From: Terriglobia bacterium | Lineage (GTDB): Bacteria > Acidobacteriota > Terriglobia > Terriglobales > Acidobacteriaceae | Reading direction: 5' to 3' | Assembly (NCBI GenBank): GCA_020073105.1 | Contig: JAIQFW010000075.1 | Coordinates: 1 to 53,619 of the forward strand | DNA length: 53,619 bases | Part shown: piece after piece, positions 33,379 to 42,366 of the stretch | Position numbering within the stretch: position 1 is the first letter of the stretch | Layout of the letters: each line of letters begins with the position of its first letter | Made by a program: the position numbers and the translations under genes | Notes under the pieces: model-generated | What the model was told of the DNA's origin: nothing | What the model saw: the letters and a program-made list of their open reading frames with translations, nothing else | Database searches by the model: none

Positions 33379-33492
33379 TTGGCGCTCACGCGGAATCAAC
33401 GGGTTATGCTGCGAAAAAGGTGGGTTTCAGGGGCGTTTGAGGGTATGTTTGGGCGCTAATATGCAATGAGTATGCAATGCTTGTATGCAATG
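33379..33492. repeat. Island left-end repeat B with TATGCAATG triplet
   Basis: A copy of the 32846 repeat, followed by TATGCAATG at 33460, 33471 and 33484. The same octamer core occurs three times at the right end, suggesting recombinase or excisionase binding. Confidence 0.6.
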
Positions 33493-33858
33493 GATCGGGC
33501 GCTTGCACATGCATATGGACTAGTGGACCTCAAGGCTTATCCCGCTATACGACTGCCCATTGAAATGGAACGGGCCAGAGTCGCCGCCGAAGCAAGACCC
33601 GGCGCTTCCGGAGGCGGGAATGTTGGGGTGGCTGAACACAGGCTAGAAAACATTATTCAAACTGCCAAACAACTCATGCTTTACCAGATAGAGATTGAGG
33701 CCCGGCTCGCCTTATGCGAGGTCGAAGCAAAGACAGATCCCACCTCGGCCCGCGTCCATAGCCAGGCGTTGGAGAAGTATGCAGCCGCCAGAGGCTTCGC
33801 ACTGATTGCTCACAAGGCGGTGGAACTGGAGAAGAATTACACTGGTCCAGGCGGCTGA
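33466..33858 (+). CDS. Hypothetical protein at island left end
   Basis: A possible 130-residue protein whose first codons lie in the TATGCAATG repeats. A likelier start is ATG 33490 (MDRALAHAYGL). The C-terminal part looks protein-like (AEHRLENIIQTAKQLMLYQIEIEARLALCEVEA), with helix and acidic residues. No ribosome site or family is recognised, so coding status is uncertain. Confidence 0.35.
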   Translation: MSMQCLYAMDRALAHAYGLVDLKAYPAIRLPIEMERARVAAEARPGASGGGNVGVAEHRLENIIQTAKQLMLYQIEIEARLALCEVEAKTDPTSARVHSQALEKYAAARGFALIAHKAVELEKNYTGPGG

Positions 33859-34369
33859 GTCTCCGGACCCTGCTGGACATTCCCACGAGCTTTTCGCTGG
33901 CGTGGTGGATAGACGCGATCGGTTACTACGCCAACAATAGCTGTTGTAATTTTGCGATACGCCAGTATCCTCAAAAAACATCTGTTCGTGGGCAGCAGAG
34001 CTTAGGAATCTGCACCCATGCAGATTGAAGCATTTGCGCCGGTGTCAGGAAGTAGGTTTTTGGGCAAGCCGATCACGCTCCCAGAGAAGGCAACCTCACT
34101 CACCACCCGGTCAATGAGTGCTATCGGGATGTTACGTCGACAATCCGCTGTCCGCATTGAGCCTCTGCCATGGCAACGGCTTAAGTTGAGTCCGAGGACG
34201 GTCTCGCGTGACCAAACGAGGCGTTTGCCCCCGGCGGCGATATCCGGCTCTTTGCTAAGCTCCTGCCAAGCCAGCCCGGCAGAGGGCGCAACAGATTCAG
34301 CCGGAAAGTTGAGGAGAGAACTAGCAAGGACTAAAGGCGCGATTGTGCCCTGCTCAAGCAACAAAGCGG
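33859..34369. other. Gene-poor stretch in island
   Basis: Both strands carry open frames of about 120-130 codons (34018-34419 plus, 34002-34364 minus), but neither has a ribosome site, a recognisable domain or a protein-like composition. I see no RNA gene or repeat. Confidence 0.4.
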
Positions 34370-35662
34370 CTACCGGGCTTCTGCGGTTTGCAGGTCCAGC
34401 CCAACCCGCTCGCCGTTGACCAATAGCGTTCCGGCGTCAATCAGTTGTTGTCCCGTGCAATCGTATTTCTCGTAGCAGCGTAACGCGGAGAATGGGAAAT
34501 AGAATTCAACTGCCTGTGAGCTGCCGGACGCGGATTTAGCCGACGCATGGATCGTTGTGCTGAAACCGATGCCGTCGAAGTTCTGTTCGCCCTTGAAGTA
34601 GGTAAGCACCGGGCGAACCAGGTGGGCGATGTGATCGTCGAACGCCAGCGCCGTCAGCTTGTAACGCGACGCAGCAGCCGACTCCGACAAGACCGTGTTG
34701 ATGGAGAGCTCAAGGTAGATACCCTCGCGAAAAGCCACGAATGTCGGCTTGGCGTAGGCCACGAAGTGAGCCTGCGCGTCGAGCTCTTTCACCATCTGGT
34801 CCACAATCGGCTGGTCTGCAGCTTGTAAGGAGGAGAGCGCCTGCGGAGATGTATCGCGTGGCGGCGCCGGCGGTGCTGCGGGCTTCGGGCTGGGCGCCTT
34901 AACAGCAGGGACCGGCTCGGGCGATGGGCCCTCGGTGGCGCCCCCATTGACCATCTCTACGCTTGCCTTGGCTGGAGGATCGCCAGCTTCGCTGGCCCGC
35001 TTTCGCGCTGATGTATTCGCTGCCAGTTGCGGGCCTTCGCCGCTAAACCAGATGGTTACTGGTTGGGCATTGAGAAAGACTTGCCCTTTCAGCAGCGCTG
35101 CTTGCTTGACGTTGTCATCCTGAGATCCCACCAAACGGATCGCGTCCCCCTGGGGGATGAACACCATGAGGTTCTCCGGCCTTTCCATGGACACGGTCAT
35201 CACACGGCCCATTACGTGGTGGGACACCTCGATCGCGTAGCCCTGGATATGACTGTTCGACTGGAAGCGAGGTACCGCCGCCTTCAGGATCGGCATCACC
35301 ACGTCGAGAAAAGTGGCGCGAGCTCGCTGATCGGGGGTGAGTTTGTCTCCGGAGTAGGCGGCATAATAGTTGCCCGTGATTGCCAACACCGTCTCCCCGT
35401 TGTAGCGGTTGAACTGGATGGAGCGTTGCTCGGCACGCTCCTGCTCCTGGAGATCGATGTCGAGTTTCCGGCTGAGATAGAACGGGTATTGGAACTTCAA
35501 TCGCAGGATATCTTTCCCTGCGAGTGTCAGGTCGTCGGTATATTGCAGTTGCAGGGCGCTGAGTTCCGTGTCTTTGATCTCTGCCGGCGAAACTACCTGG
35601 GAATGCAGCGTACTAAGCGCCAACAAAACGACACCACACGCCAAGACACTATTTCTGAACAT
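34370..35662 (-). CDS. Secreted protein of unknown function, last gene of the respiratory operon
   Basis: A 430-residue protein with a signal peptide (SVLACGVVLLALSTLHSQ). Two globular parts are joined by a Pro/Ala-rich linker at about 225-275 (EPVPAVKAPSPKPAAPPAPP). No haem motif is present. The first part includes QYTDDLTLAGKDILRLKFQYPFYLSRKLDI and the second KPTFVAFREGIYLELSINTVL and YFPFSALRCYEKYDCTGQ. I do not recognise the family. It overlaps the cytochrome lipoprotein gene by 14 nt, so it is co-translated with the complex and may be an assembly factor or periplasmic subunit. Confidence 0.7.
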   Translation of the reverse strand: MFRNSVLACGVVLLALSTLHSQVVSPAEIKDTELSALQLQYTDDLTLAGKDILRLKFQYPFYLSRKLDIDLQEQERAEQRSIQFNRYNGETVLAITGNYYAAYSGDKLTPDQRARATFLDVVMPILKAAVPRFQSNSHIQGYAIEVSHHVMGRVMTVSMERPENLMVFIPQGDAIRLVGSQDDNVKQAALLKGQVFLNAQPVTIWFSGEGPQLAANTSARKRASEAGDPPAKASVEMVNGGATEGPSPEPVPAVKAPSPKPAAPPAPPRDTSPQALSSLQAADQPIVDQMVKELDAQAHFVAYAKPTFVAFREGIYLELSINTVLSESAAASRYKLTALAFDDHIAHLVRPVLTYFKGEQNFDGIGFSTTIHASAKSASGSSQAVEFYFPFSALRCYEKYDCTGQQLIDAGTLLVNGERVGLDLQTAEAR

Positions 35663-36383
35663 AGTAGGTTCCAGCAGGACGATAGGGCGGATCAGAGACC
35701 ATACGGATGTAGGCCAGCAGTGCTTGGATCTCCATTTTTTTGAGAGTATAACCGTAAGGCGGCATCAAAGGTGACTTATTGAGAGCGGGCCCGCCGTGAC
35801 TGATGATAGCGGTTAAATCAGCGTCGCTCATCTTATTAAGAGTGTCGCCCTCGGTAAAGGAGTGGGGCTTCACTTCGAGATTGTCGTAATTCGAAACCCG
35901 CTCCGGCGTCGATTCGGGATTGTGACAGCGATTGCAGTAAGTCTCATCCAAATGCGCTCCCAACCGTTCTTGATCGCCGAGCGCAATTTCCTCCAACTTG
36001 AGGTCAACGCTCTTCTGTGCCTTAGTGTGTGTGGACGCCCCTAGTTGATACCGTCCTGCCATGCTGCCCAGCATCACGTTGGTGGTGAATTGTCCGCTTG
36101 AATCGGTCACGCCGCTTGCTGGATCGAAACTGACGCCCCTGGGGCCGGTGAATTCGACCGGCGCGCCTGCCACGCCATTGCCCTGGTCGTCATTTACTTG
36201 TACCACGACCGGTTGCGGCAGCGTAGTGCCGACGCCACCAATTTGCTTGCCACCGCTGGATTCAACTAACGCAGTGCCGAATGCCGTGGGCGTTGGCCCG
36301 ACAGCAGAGGTGTTTTTACGGGTGCAGCCCCATAATGCTGCGCAGATCACGATCAAACCCACTAGGATTGTCTGCCGCATCAT
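35649..36383 (-). CDS. Ig-like domain/cytochrome c lipoprotein
   Basis: A 244-residue lipoprotein (lipobox ALWGC, Cys20). Residues ~35-130 form a Big1-like beta domain (VVVQVNDDQGNGVAGAPVEFTG ... VTDSSGQFTTNV), and the C-terminal part is a class I cytochrome c with C150NRCH154 and Met207 (SPLMPPYG) as a likely second ligand. A monohaem electron carrier tethered to a membrane. It overlaps the octahaem gene by four bases. The Ig-cytochrome union is unusual and may dock onto another envelope component. Confidence 0.85.
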   Translation of the reverse strand: MMRQTILVGLIVICAALWGCTRKNTSAVGPTPTAFGTALVESSGGKQIGGVGTTLPQPVVVQVNDDQGNGVAGAPVEFTGPRGVSFDPASGVTDSSGQFTTNVMLGSMAGRYQLGASTHTKAQKSVDLKLEEIALGDQERLGAHLDETYCNRCHNPESTPERVSNYDNLEVKPHSFTEGDTLNKMSDADLTAIISHGGPALNKSPLMPPYGYTLKKMEIQALLAYIRMVSDPPYRPAGTYYVQK

Positions 36384-38470
36384 TTTCGCGCCTCCAACCT
36401 GGGAACTCTTTCGCCCTGAACCTTCGCTGCCTTGTTCCCCGGCCGCCCACCACTTCTCTGACTCATGAGGAATGCAGTCAGCGCCCGCGCATCATCGTCG
36501 CTCATGTTGCGGTTCGGTTCGACGGTTCCCGGCCGCAAGGACTGCGGATCTTTGAGCCAGTGATACACCCATGCCGCCGTCAAGCGTGATCCCACTTGCG
36601 TCAGAGTTGGCCCAACGTAGCCCTTGTCGGCCTTTGGATCCACGATATGGCAGGACTGGCAAGCATACTTCGAATAGAAAAGTTGCCTGCCCTGCTCCAC
36701 CTGCACGCGCGAATCGCCACTGCTGTCAATGGAATCACGGTCGAACGCCGGTGTCTGATAGACGGTCATGATGTAGTCGGTAAGCAAATTGATCTCACTG
36801 TCAGCCAAATTGAACTTCGGCATCCGTCGGATCAGTGCAGGGCGTAGCGTGTTCGGGTTCTTCAGGAATTGCTGCAGCCACGCGCGCTGCACCGAGGTGC
36901 CTTCCCAGCTCAGATCGGGCGCCATATCGCCACCACGCCCGTTAATCTTGTGGCAACTGAAACACGCGAGGTCTGACATCAACTGCCCCGCCTTGCCGGC
37001 AGGCTGATAAGTCGATTCCGGCGTGGCTGTGACAGCCAGCGCGGGCGGGATCGTCTGCGCGCGGTCGGTGCGCGAAAGCAACGCAGTTGTCAGTGCGTCG
37101 ATTTGTTGCGTAGTAAAAGTGTACTGCGGCATTTTGAGCGAAGATCCAAATGACCGCGGCTGGCGAATCTTCGCCGAGATGTAATTCGGTAAGGCGTGCT
37201 GCATGCCCGGCAGAAAGATCAACTGAGTGATGGGCTTGCTGCCGATTCGTGTCAGTTCTGGCGCGAAGTTCTCCGGTCTCTTGATGCCGTTGATCTCGTG
37301 GCAGGCCGCGCAGCCGTACTCCTGCACCAGGGTCTTGCCGTGAGTAATCTGCTCGGGCGTCGCTGGGTCCAGGTGTACATTCGCCAGAAAATCAGAATCG
37401 GACTTGGCTAGCAGGAACGTTCCCAGCGTGGAAATCTGCTGGTCGTTGAAGCGGTAGTGCGGCATGCCGGTCGGCGGATCGTACACTCGCGGATTTCGTA
37501 GCCACGCCGTGAGCCACTCCGGCTTGACCTTGTTTCCAACTCGCGTCAACTCGGGTCCTACATTCCCGCCAACCACATTCCCCGCTGCATTCTGCACCGC
37601 GTGACAGGAGGCGCAGAATGACTCGCCGTAAAGGCTTGCTCCCGCCGTGGTATCGCCAGGTTTCGCACTTACGGTCGCTGCATCGCCTGCAACCGGCGTG
37701 CTGTTTGCAACCAGGAACGCGGAAATGTCGCGAACGTTGTCGTCGTTCAATTTGAAGTTGGGCATGGTTGCGGACGCTGCATAGGCTTGCGGGTCCTTTA
37801 ACCATGCATAGATCCATTCGCGGGTAGTCTTGTCGGCAATGTGGGAAAGTGACGGCGGATCGTCCGTCGCCTTCATCGTGTCTCCGCCCGGCAATTTGAT
37901 GGTGTGGCAGTGCACGCATCCTTCACGTGCAAGCAAGTTACGCCCTAGATTCAATTCCGGAGTCTCCGCGAGGGGCGCGCGGTGGCACTGCCCGCAGGAG
38001 GCTTCTGTGTACCGCGCCGGCAGAATGGGCTGTTCCCAGGCGAGGGTGCTGCTGTGGGCTTCTTCCACCGTGGTCGCCGCACCCTGCCCGCGATGGCACA
38101 TCACACAGCCGAACTGGTCCACGTTGTGCGCCATCACCGGGTGTCGGCGAAATGGCTGGAGTCCCACATCGGTAAGCGTTGCTTCTTTCTGTCCGACATG
38201 ACATGTGGTGCAGCGGTCAACTACGCCTAACTCCGGCAGCCAGTTTTGCTGAATGCCGCCCCGGAAGTGGCGGCGCAATGTCACGGCGTCGCCGCGCCCC
38301 TGGATCAGCGACAAATACTGATTCTGATAATGTCGCCACTCGCTAAAATGGTTTTTCGCCGGTGCGATCGCCAGCGAAACTAGAAACACCAGGCTGACCA
38401 CCCCGAATGCGCGTATCGGACTACCGAACAGTATCTGCCGCAGCGACGGTTTGTTTGTCGATGATGGCAC
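36380..38470 (-). CDS. Octahaem membrane-anchored cytochrome c
   Basis: A 696-residue protein with one membrane anchor (about 20-37) and eight CxxCH sites: C87TTCH, C122VMCH, C159GQCH, C185VHCH, C286ASCH, C387AACH, C503FSCH and C604QSCH. Haems 4-8 belong to five class I modules, each with a candidate Met ligand (M236, M336, M447, M550, M656, mostly in MPxF/MPxY). The first three are closely spaced like a small multihaem domain. It directly follows the b-type subunits and replaces cytochrome c1/f as the electron exit or entry wire of the Rieske/b complex. Confidence 0.9.
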   Translation of the reverse strand: MPSSTNKPSLRQILFGSPIRAFGVVSLVFLVSLAIAPAKNHFSEWRHYQNQYLSLIQGRGDAVTLRRHFRGGIQQNWLPELGVVDRCTTCHVGQKEATLTDVGLQPFRRHPVMAHNVDQFGCVMCHRGQGAATTVEEAHSSTLAWEQPILPARYTEASCGQCHRAPLAETPELNLGRNLLAREGCVHCHTIKLPGGDTMKATDDPPSLSHIADKTTREWIYAWLKDPQAYAASATMPNFKLNDDNVRDISAFLVANSTPVAGDAATVSAKPGDTTAGASLYGESFCASCHAVQNAAGNVVGGNVGPELTRVGNKVKPEWLTAWLRNPRVYDPPTGMPHYRFNDQQISTLGTFLLAKSDSDFLANVHLDPATPEQITHGKTLVQEYGCAACHEINGIKRPENFAPELTRIGSKPITQLIFLPGMQHALPNYISAKIRQPRSFGSSLKMPQYTFTTQQIDALTTALLSRTDRAQTIPPALAVTATPESTYQPAGKAGQLMSDLACFSCHKINGRGGDMAPDLSWEGTSVQRAWLQQFLKNPNTLRPALIRRMPKFNLADSEINLLTDYIMTVYQTPAFDRDSIDSSGDSRVQVEQGRQLFYSKYACQSCHIVDPKADKGYVGPTLTQVGSRLTAAWVYHWLKDPQSLRPGTVEPNRNMSDDDARALTAFLMSQRSGGRPGNKAAKVQGERVPRLEARK

Positions 38471-39076
38471 TTAACTCCTCCAGGGCCAGACCCATGACCA
38501 GCCCGGGCCTCGGAAAAATGTTCCAACAGTTGTGAGTACCACTAGTTCCAGCAGAAACCACGTCATGATCCAGTAAGAGAGCGGTTTGGAAGCCAGGTAG
38601 CGGCGAAAAGGTGTGCCCGAGTCCGGTGAACTCTGCGCGGCGAGCATCATGAAGGCGCTGACAATCAGGGTCGGGCCCAGGGCTACATACACGTCGAACA
38701 CCAGCAGAAACAAGGAGAGCAGGATTGCGACCACATAGAAGATGCGCAAGCGGCGGGCGCGGTCCTTGAGGAACAGCCCCTCAGCTTCTACGTTGATATT
38801 GAAATAAGGGATCCAGGGCGCTTTCGCGGGGTTAGGAGTGTGCGATGGATCGGCAAGGCCTTCGAGAGGCGCATTGAACAACAGCGAAATCCATACCAGC
38901 ACAATGGCCAGAACTTCAATGGCCACGATCGCGCGAAGTAACATCTCGGGGTAGGTCTGCAGCTGTTCTTCGTCACTCACTTTCACTTGTGCGGAAGTTC
39001 GCCGGGTGATAAATGCGATCCGCACCGGGGACTTGCGCGCGTTGGAGTCCATGCCGGCGGTAAAATCCTTGCTCAT
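38471..39076 (-). CDS. Cytochrome b C-terminal subunit (subunit IV-like)
   Basis: This 201-residue protein has three membrane helices and the sequence [15 protein letters not shown], which aligns with subunit IV of b6f complexes and the C-terminal half of cytochrome b, near the quinol-oxidation site. The classical PEWY is replaced by APWIPYF. The end is [18 protein letters not shown] 45-residue hydrophilic N-terminus is extra. It overlaps the cytochrome b gene by four bases and abuts the octahaem gene with no gap. Confidence 0.85.
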   Translation of the reverse strand: MSKDFTAGMDSNARKSPVRIAFITRRTSAQVKVSDEEQLQTYPEMLLRAIVAIEVLAIVLVWISLLFNAPLEGLADPSHTPNPAKAPWIPYFNINVEAEGLFLKDRARRLRIFYVVAILLSLFLLVFDVYVALGPTLIVSAFMMLAAQSSPDSGTPFRRYLASKPLSYWIMTWFLLELVVLTTVGTFFRGPGWSWVWPWRS

Positions 39077-39873
39077 GACACCCCCTTGGGCAGCGCCTCT
39101 GCCACATCCGGCGGGCTAGAGCCCTTGGCGGCGAGCGTGCTGGGCTCGCTGTGATATGCGTATAGGCCCCCGTCCTTGCGAATTCGCCAGAAGTGGATCG
39201 CGATGAAGAAAATTGCGGCGAGCGGAAGGATCATGCAGTGCAGCACGTAAAATCGAAGCAAGGCGTTGGCATTGACCAGGTTTCCGCCGAGCATCAGGAA
39301 GTGAACCTTGTTTCCGAACAGGGGCACGGCCGAGGCGATGTTTGATCCCACGGTAATCGCCCAGAACGCAAGCTGGTCCCAGGGCAGCAGGTATCCCGTG
39401 TAACTCAGCAGGAGGGTCACGATGAGCAGCACAATACCGATCACCCAATTGAACTCGCGGGGCGGGCGATAAGCGCCACGGTAGAACACCTTGAACATGT
39501 GCGCGAATACCAGAAAGACCATGGCGTGGGCCGACCAGCGGTGCAGGTTCCGTAGAAACAGTCCGGAAGAGACCACGAACTGCAGGTCCTTAGTGTCCGC
39601 GTAGGCCTGCGGGACCGACGGATGGTAATAGAGCATCAGCAGGATTCCGGTGATCACCAGGATGAGGAACGTACCGAAGGTCAGCGTGCCCAGGTACCAG
39701 GTTGCACTGAAGCTGACCATCCGTCGCCGCACCTTGGTCGAGAACAGGTGGAGAAAGACGTTCTGCTGAATCGCCAGCGCATTGTGCAGCGTGCTCGACC
39801 CGGTCCCGCTGCGGAATATGGATCTCCAGAGCCGGGATGCACGCAGGGCGTCAAAATATGTCGTCTTGGCCAT
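39073..39873 (-). CDS. Cytochrome b (b6-type N-terminal subunit)
   Basis: A 266-residue four-helix protein binding two b haems. Ligands are His111 and His125 (14 apart) and His212 and His227 (15 apart); the wider second spacing is the b6f-type pattern. [22 protein letters not shown] is the conserved Qo-side loop. With the separate subunit-IV-like gene this is a split cytochrome b, as in b6f complexes of Firmicutes and cyanobacteria. The Rieske gene stops three bases upstream of it. Confidence 0.93.
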   Translation of the reverse strand: MAKTTYFDALRASRLWRSIFRSGTGSSTLHNALAIQQNVFLHLFSTKVRRRMVSFSATWYLGTLTFGTFLILVITGILLMLYYHPSVPQAYADTKDLQFVVSSGLFLRNLHRWSAHAMVFLVFAHMFKVFYRGAYRPPREFNWVIGIVLLIVTLLLSYTGYLLPWDQLAFWAITVGSNIASAVPLFGNKVHFLMLGGNLVNANALLRFYVLHCMILPLAAIFFIAIHFWRIRKDGGLYAYHSEPSTLAAKGSSPPDVAEALPKGVS

Positions 39874-39876
39874 GTT

Positions 39877-40362
39877 TCAAACCCTCACAAACTCCATGGG
39901 ACGAATGACAGTGGACCGGTCCACCATCAGGTCGCCTTCATCGCTAATCCAGGTACGCAGCCACGGCAACGGTTTTGGCGCCGGACCCTCGATCTTTTCG
40001 CCCTCGCGTCTGAATTTGCTGCCATGGCATGGACACGCGATGATCCCCAGTTCCGGCTTCCATGTCGTCAAGCAGCCTAGGTGGGTGCACACTGCACTCA
40101 GTGCGAAGAACCCCTCTTTAGAACGAATCAGGTAAATGCCGGAGTTCACGTCCAGCGTCACCGAGTCCAGCGCGTAGCCTTCGGGTCGGCCGGCATTCAC
40201 GATGGGCGACGGTTCATACAGCACATTGGGGGACATAAACTGGTACGCGAAGACCGCAGTGCCAGCCGCGGCGATGCCCAGCGACCCCAAGCCAAGCTTC
40301 ACGAAGAATTCTCTGCGGTCAAATTCACCGGCGGTTGCGTCTTTCTGTTTTTCCTCAGGCAT
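39877..40362 (-). CDS. Rieske [2Fe-2S] protein
   Basis: A 161-residue protein with an N-terminal membrane anchor after a twin-arginine-like motif (DRREFFVKLGLGSLG) and a Rieske domain with C92THLGC and C110PCHGS, which supply Cys92, His94, Cys110 and His113 for the cluster plus the usual disulfide. It takes one electron from quinol at the Qo site. Two bases separate it from the preceding oxidoreductase gene, and cytochrome b follows. Confidence 0.95.
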   Translation of the reverse strand: MPEEKQKDATAGEFDRREFFVKLGLGSLGIAAAGTAVFAYQFMSPNVLYEPSPIVNAGRPEGYALDSVTLDVNSGIYLIRSKEGFFALSAVCTHLGCLTTWKPELGIIACPCHGSKFRREGEKIEGPAPKPLPWLRTWISDEGDLMVDRSTVIRPMEFVRV

Positions 40363-40364
40363 GG

Positions 40365-42269
40365 CTACTTCGGGCTCCCTCCTGCAAGCTGGGCTCTGGG
40401 CCGGCCCCCGGCGTCGATGGTCTCGACGGAGATCAACCCCGTCGGCTCCGCCGGAACCAGGTTGTACGATTCCATCGTGATCGTTCCCAGCTCGTCGGCG
40501 GCGACTTCATCCAACTCGACGCCAAACAGCTGCTGCTGATCTTGTATTTGTGCAATCGTGTCGGGCTCGAAACCGATTCGGTCGAGCGACACCAGTTGCA
40601 GGCATTTCTCCGGGCAAACATCGACGCAGCCTCCGCATAGAATGCACAGGCTGCCGTCCCACGGGTTCCCTTCGAAAATGGTGTTGACCCAACAATGCAG
40701 GCAACGCTGGGCCTCGAGCATGGCAGACTCGGCGTCGTAACCGACTTCGACTTCCGTCATTCCGGTCCGGCGGTCGAGCGACAACAGGGGGATCGGCTGA
40801 CGAACGATGTCGAGTAACTGCAGCGGCATGCTGTGTCTGCGCAGTACTTCCACCTCGACCACCGGCTCGGGATGTTTGTGCCCGCGCAGGTATTCGTCGA
40901 TTCCGACGGCAGCACGCTTGCCGTCCGCAACGCTGTCGATGATCAACCGCGGTCCGAACACGCAGTCGCCTCCCGCAAAAATTCCCGGAGCGGAAGTCAT
41001 CAGCGTTTGCGGATTCACCGCGATCAGTCCGCGCGGGGAGATCTCTACGCCATCCTCTGGCTTAAGGAAATCAAGCCGGGGAGCCTGGCCGATGGCCATG
41101 ATGAGCGTGTCGCATTCCAGCTGCGATTCGCTGCTCTCGTAGAAGGTAGGGCTGAAGCGCTTGTTCTCGTCGAAGACCCGCTTGGTTTTCAGCGTCTCCA
41201 GCGCCGCTACACGGTTGTTCTTGCCGATGACCTGCTTGGGGCCCAGGCCGGGATGCAGAATGATCCCTTCGGTCTCAGCCTCTTCAATCTCCTCCAGCGC
41301 CGCGGGCATCTCCTCGCGCCTCTCCAGGCAGACAATGTGGACCTCAGTCGCGCCCAGCCGAAGGGCCGAGAGGGAGATATCGACCATCTCTCGCGTAGCG
41401 ACTGCGGTGACGTTTTCCTGGGATGGCTCAACCTCTTCAACTCCGGCAACGTGCTGGCGCACTACCTCGCGAGCCGCCGAACGGGCCACGTCCATGGCGA
41501 CATTTCCGCCGCCAATCACAATCACCTTCTTGCCAATGGTGAACTTGTATCCCAGGTTGACGTTGAGTAAAAAATCGATACCCTTGTGCACTCCATCCAG
41601 GTCTACGCCGGGAATGGCGAGATCGCGGCTGCGATGCGCTCCCACGGCAACCAACACTGCATCGAAGCCTTGGCGCCGCAAGTCGGACACGGCGAAATCG
41701 CGCCCCGCCGCCTGATTGAGCTTGAGAGTAATGTCTCCGGTCTCCAGAATCTCCCGAACCTGCGCCTCCACCACGTCGCGTGGCAGCCGGTATTCGGGAA
41801 TGCCGAGATAAAGCATTCCGCCCGCCACCGGAGCAGCTTCAAAAATGGTTACTGAATAGCCCATCAACGCCAGATCGTGCGCCGCTGAGAGTCCAACCGG
41901 GCCGCCTCCCACCACGGCCACCTTCAAGCCCAAAGGTTTCTGAATTCGGCCCGCGTTGATATCCAGGTGGCGTTTCGATTCGGGCCCATAGCGTTCAGTC
42001 AGGAACCGCTTCAGGGCACGGATGGCAATGGGCCGGTCAATGTCACCACGGCGGCAGGCGGTCTCACAGGGGTGCGCGCAGACCCGCCCACAAATACTGG
42101 CCAGGGGATTGGGATCGCGAGCGAACTTGTAGGCTTCCTCGAAGCGGCCTTCGGCGATCAGGGCCACGTATCGCCCCGCGTTGGTATGTGCCGGACAAGC
42201 CATCATGCAGGGGAAGTTGGTATTCAGCCAATCCCGGTCGACTTTCTTGTCACGATAACGTTCCAGCAT
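40365..42269 (-). CDS. GltD-like NAD(P)H/FAD/FeS oxidoreductase
   Basis: A 634-residue protein built like the glutamate synthase small subunit: an N-terminal cysteine set for [4Fe-4S] (Cys21, 25, 60, 64, 68, 72), a FAD loop (VAVVGGGPVGLSAAHDLALMG), an NAD(P)H loop (VIVIGGGNVAMDVARSAA) and a C-terminal ferredoxin part (CILCGGCVDVCPEKC) plus CLHCW. No GltB partner is present. As first gene of the tight Rieske/cytochrome b set it probably exchanges electrons between NAD(P)(H) or ferredoxin and the complex. Anammox planctomycetes have Rieske/b complexes with a comparable subunit. Confidence 0.9.
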   Translation of the reverse strand: MLERYRDKKVDRDWLNTNFPCMMACPAHTNAGRYVALIAEGRFEEAYKFARDPNPLASICGRVCAHPCETACRRGDIDRPIAIRALKRFLTERYGPESKRHLDINAGRIQKPLGLKVAVVGGGPVGLSAAHDLALMGYSVTIFEAAPVAGGMLYLGIPEYRLPRDVVEAQVREILETGDITLKLNQAAGRDFAVSDLRRQGFDAVLVAVGAHRSRDLAIPGVDLDGVHKGIDFLLNVNLGYKFTIGKKVIVIGGGNVAMDVARSAAREVVRQHVAGVEEVEPSQENVTAVATREMVDISLSALRLGATEVHIVCLERREEMPAALEEIEEAETEGIILHPGLGPKQVIGKNNRVAALETLKTKRVFDENKRFSPTFYESSESQLECDTLIMAIGQAPRLDFLKPEDGVEISPRGLIAVNPQTLMTSAPGIFAGGDCVFGPRLIIDSVADGKRAAVGIDEYLRGHKHPEPVVEVEVLRRHSMPLQLLDIVRQPIPLLSLDRRTGMTEVEVGYDAESAMLEAQRCLHCWVNTIFEGNPWDGSLCILCGGCVDVCPEKCLQLVSLDRIGFEPDTIAQIQDQQQLFGVELDEVAADELGTITMESYNLVPAEPTGLISVETIDAGGRPRAQLAGGSPK

Positions 42270-42328
42270 GGCTCGGCGTGGCGACCTTTCCGCCTGCCTC
42301 CGTTGGGGAGGCGTCCGCAGGTGATGAG

Positions 42329-42356
42329 AAAAGTTGGGGGCGGCCAGACAGCCGCC
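42329..42356 (-). terminator. Weak terminator after plastocyanin-like gene
   Basis: On the minus strand GGCGGC-TGTCTG-GCCGCC is followed by CCCAACTTTTC. It may partly separate the first two genes from the main operon. Confidence 0.5.
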
Positions 42357-42366
42357 TCTGGTTTCC

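Noticed and set aside
33460-33492. TATGCAATG triplets as a mini CRISPR array
   Set aside because: The units are only nine bases with spacers of 2-4 bases, and no cas gene is present. They fit recombinase-binding sites better.
34002-34419. Overlapping 120- and 133-codon frames on both strands
   Set aside because: Neither shows a ribosome site, domain or convincing composition.
40365-42269. The GltD-like gene as a true glutamate synthase small subunit
   Set aside because: No gltB is present and the gene is locked into a Rieske/cytochrome b operon. A respiratory role is more likely.
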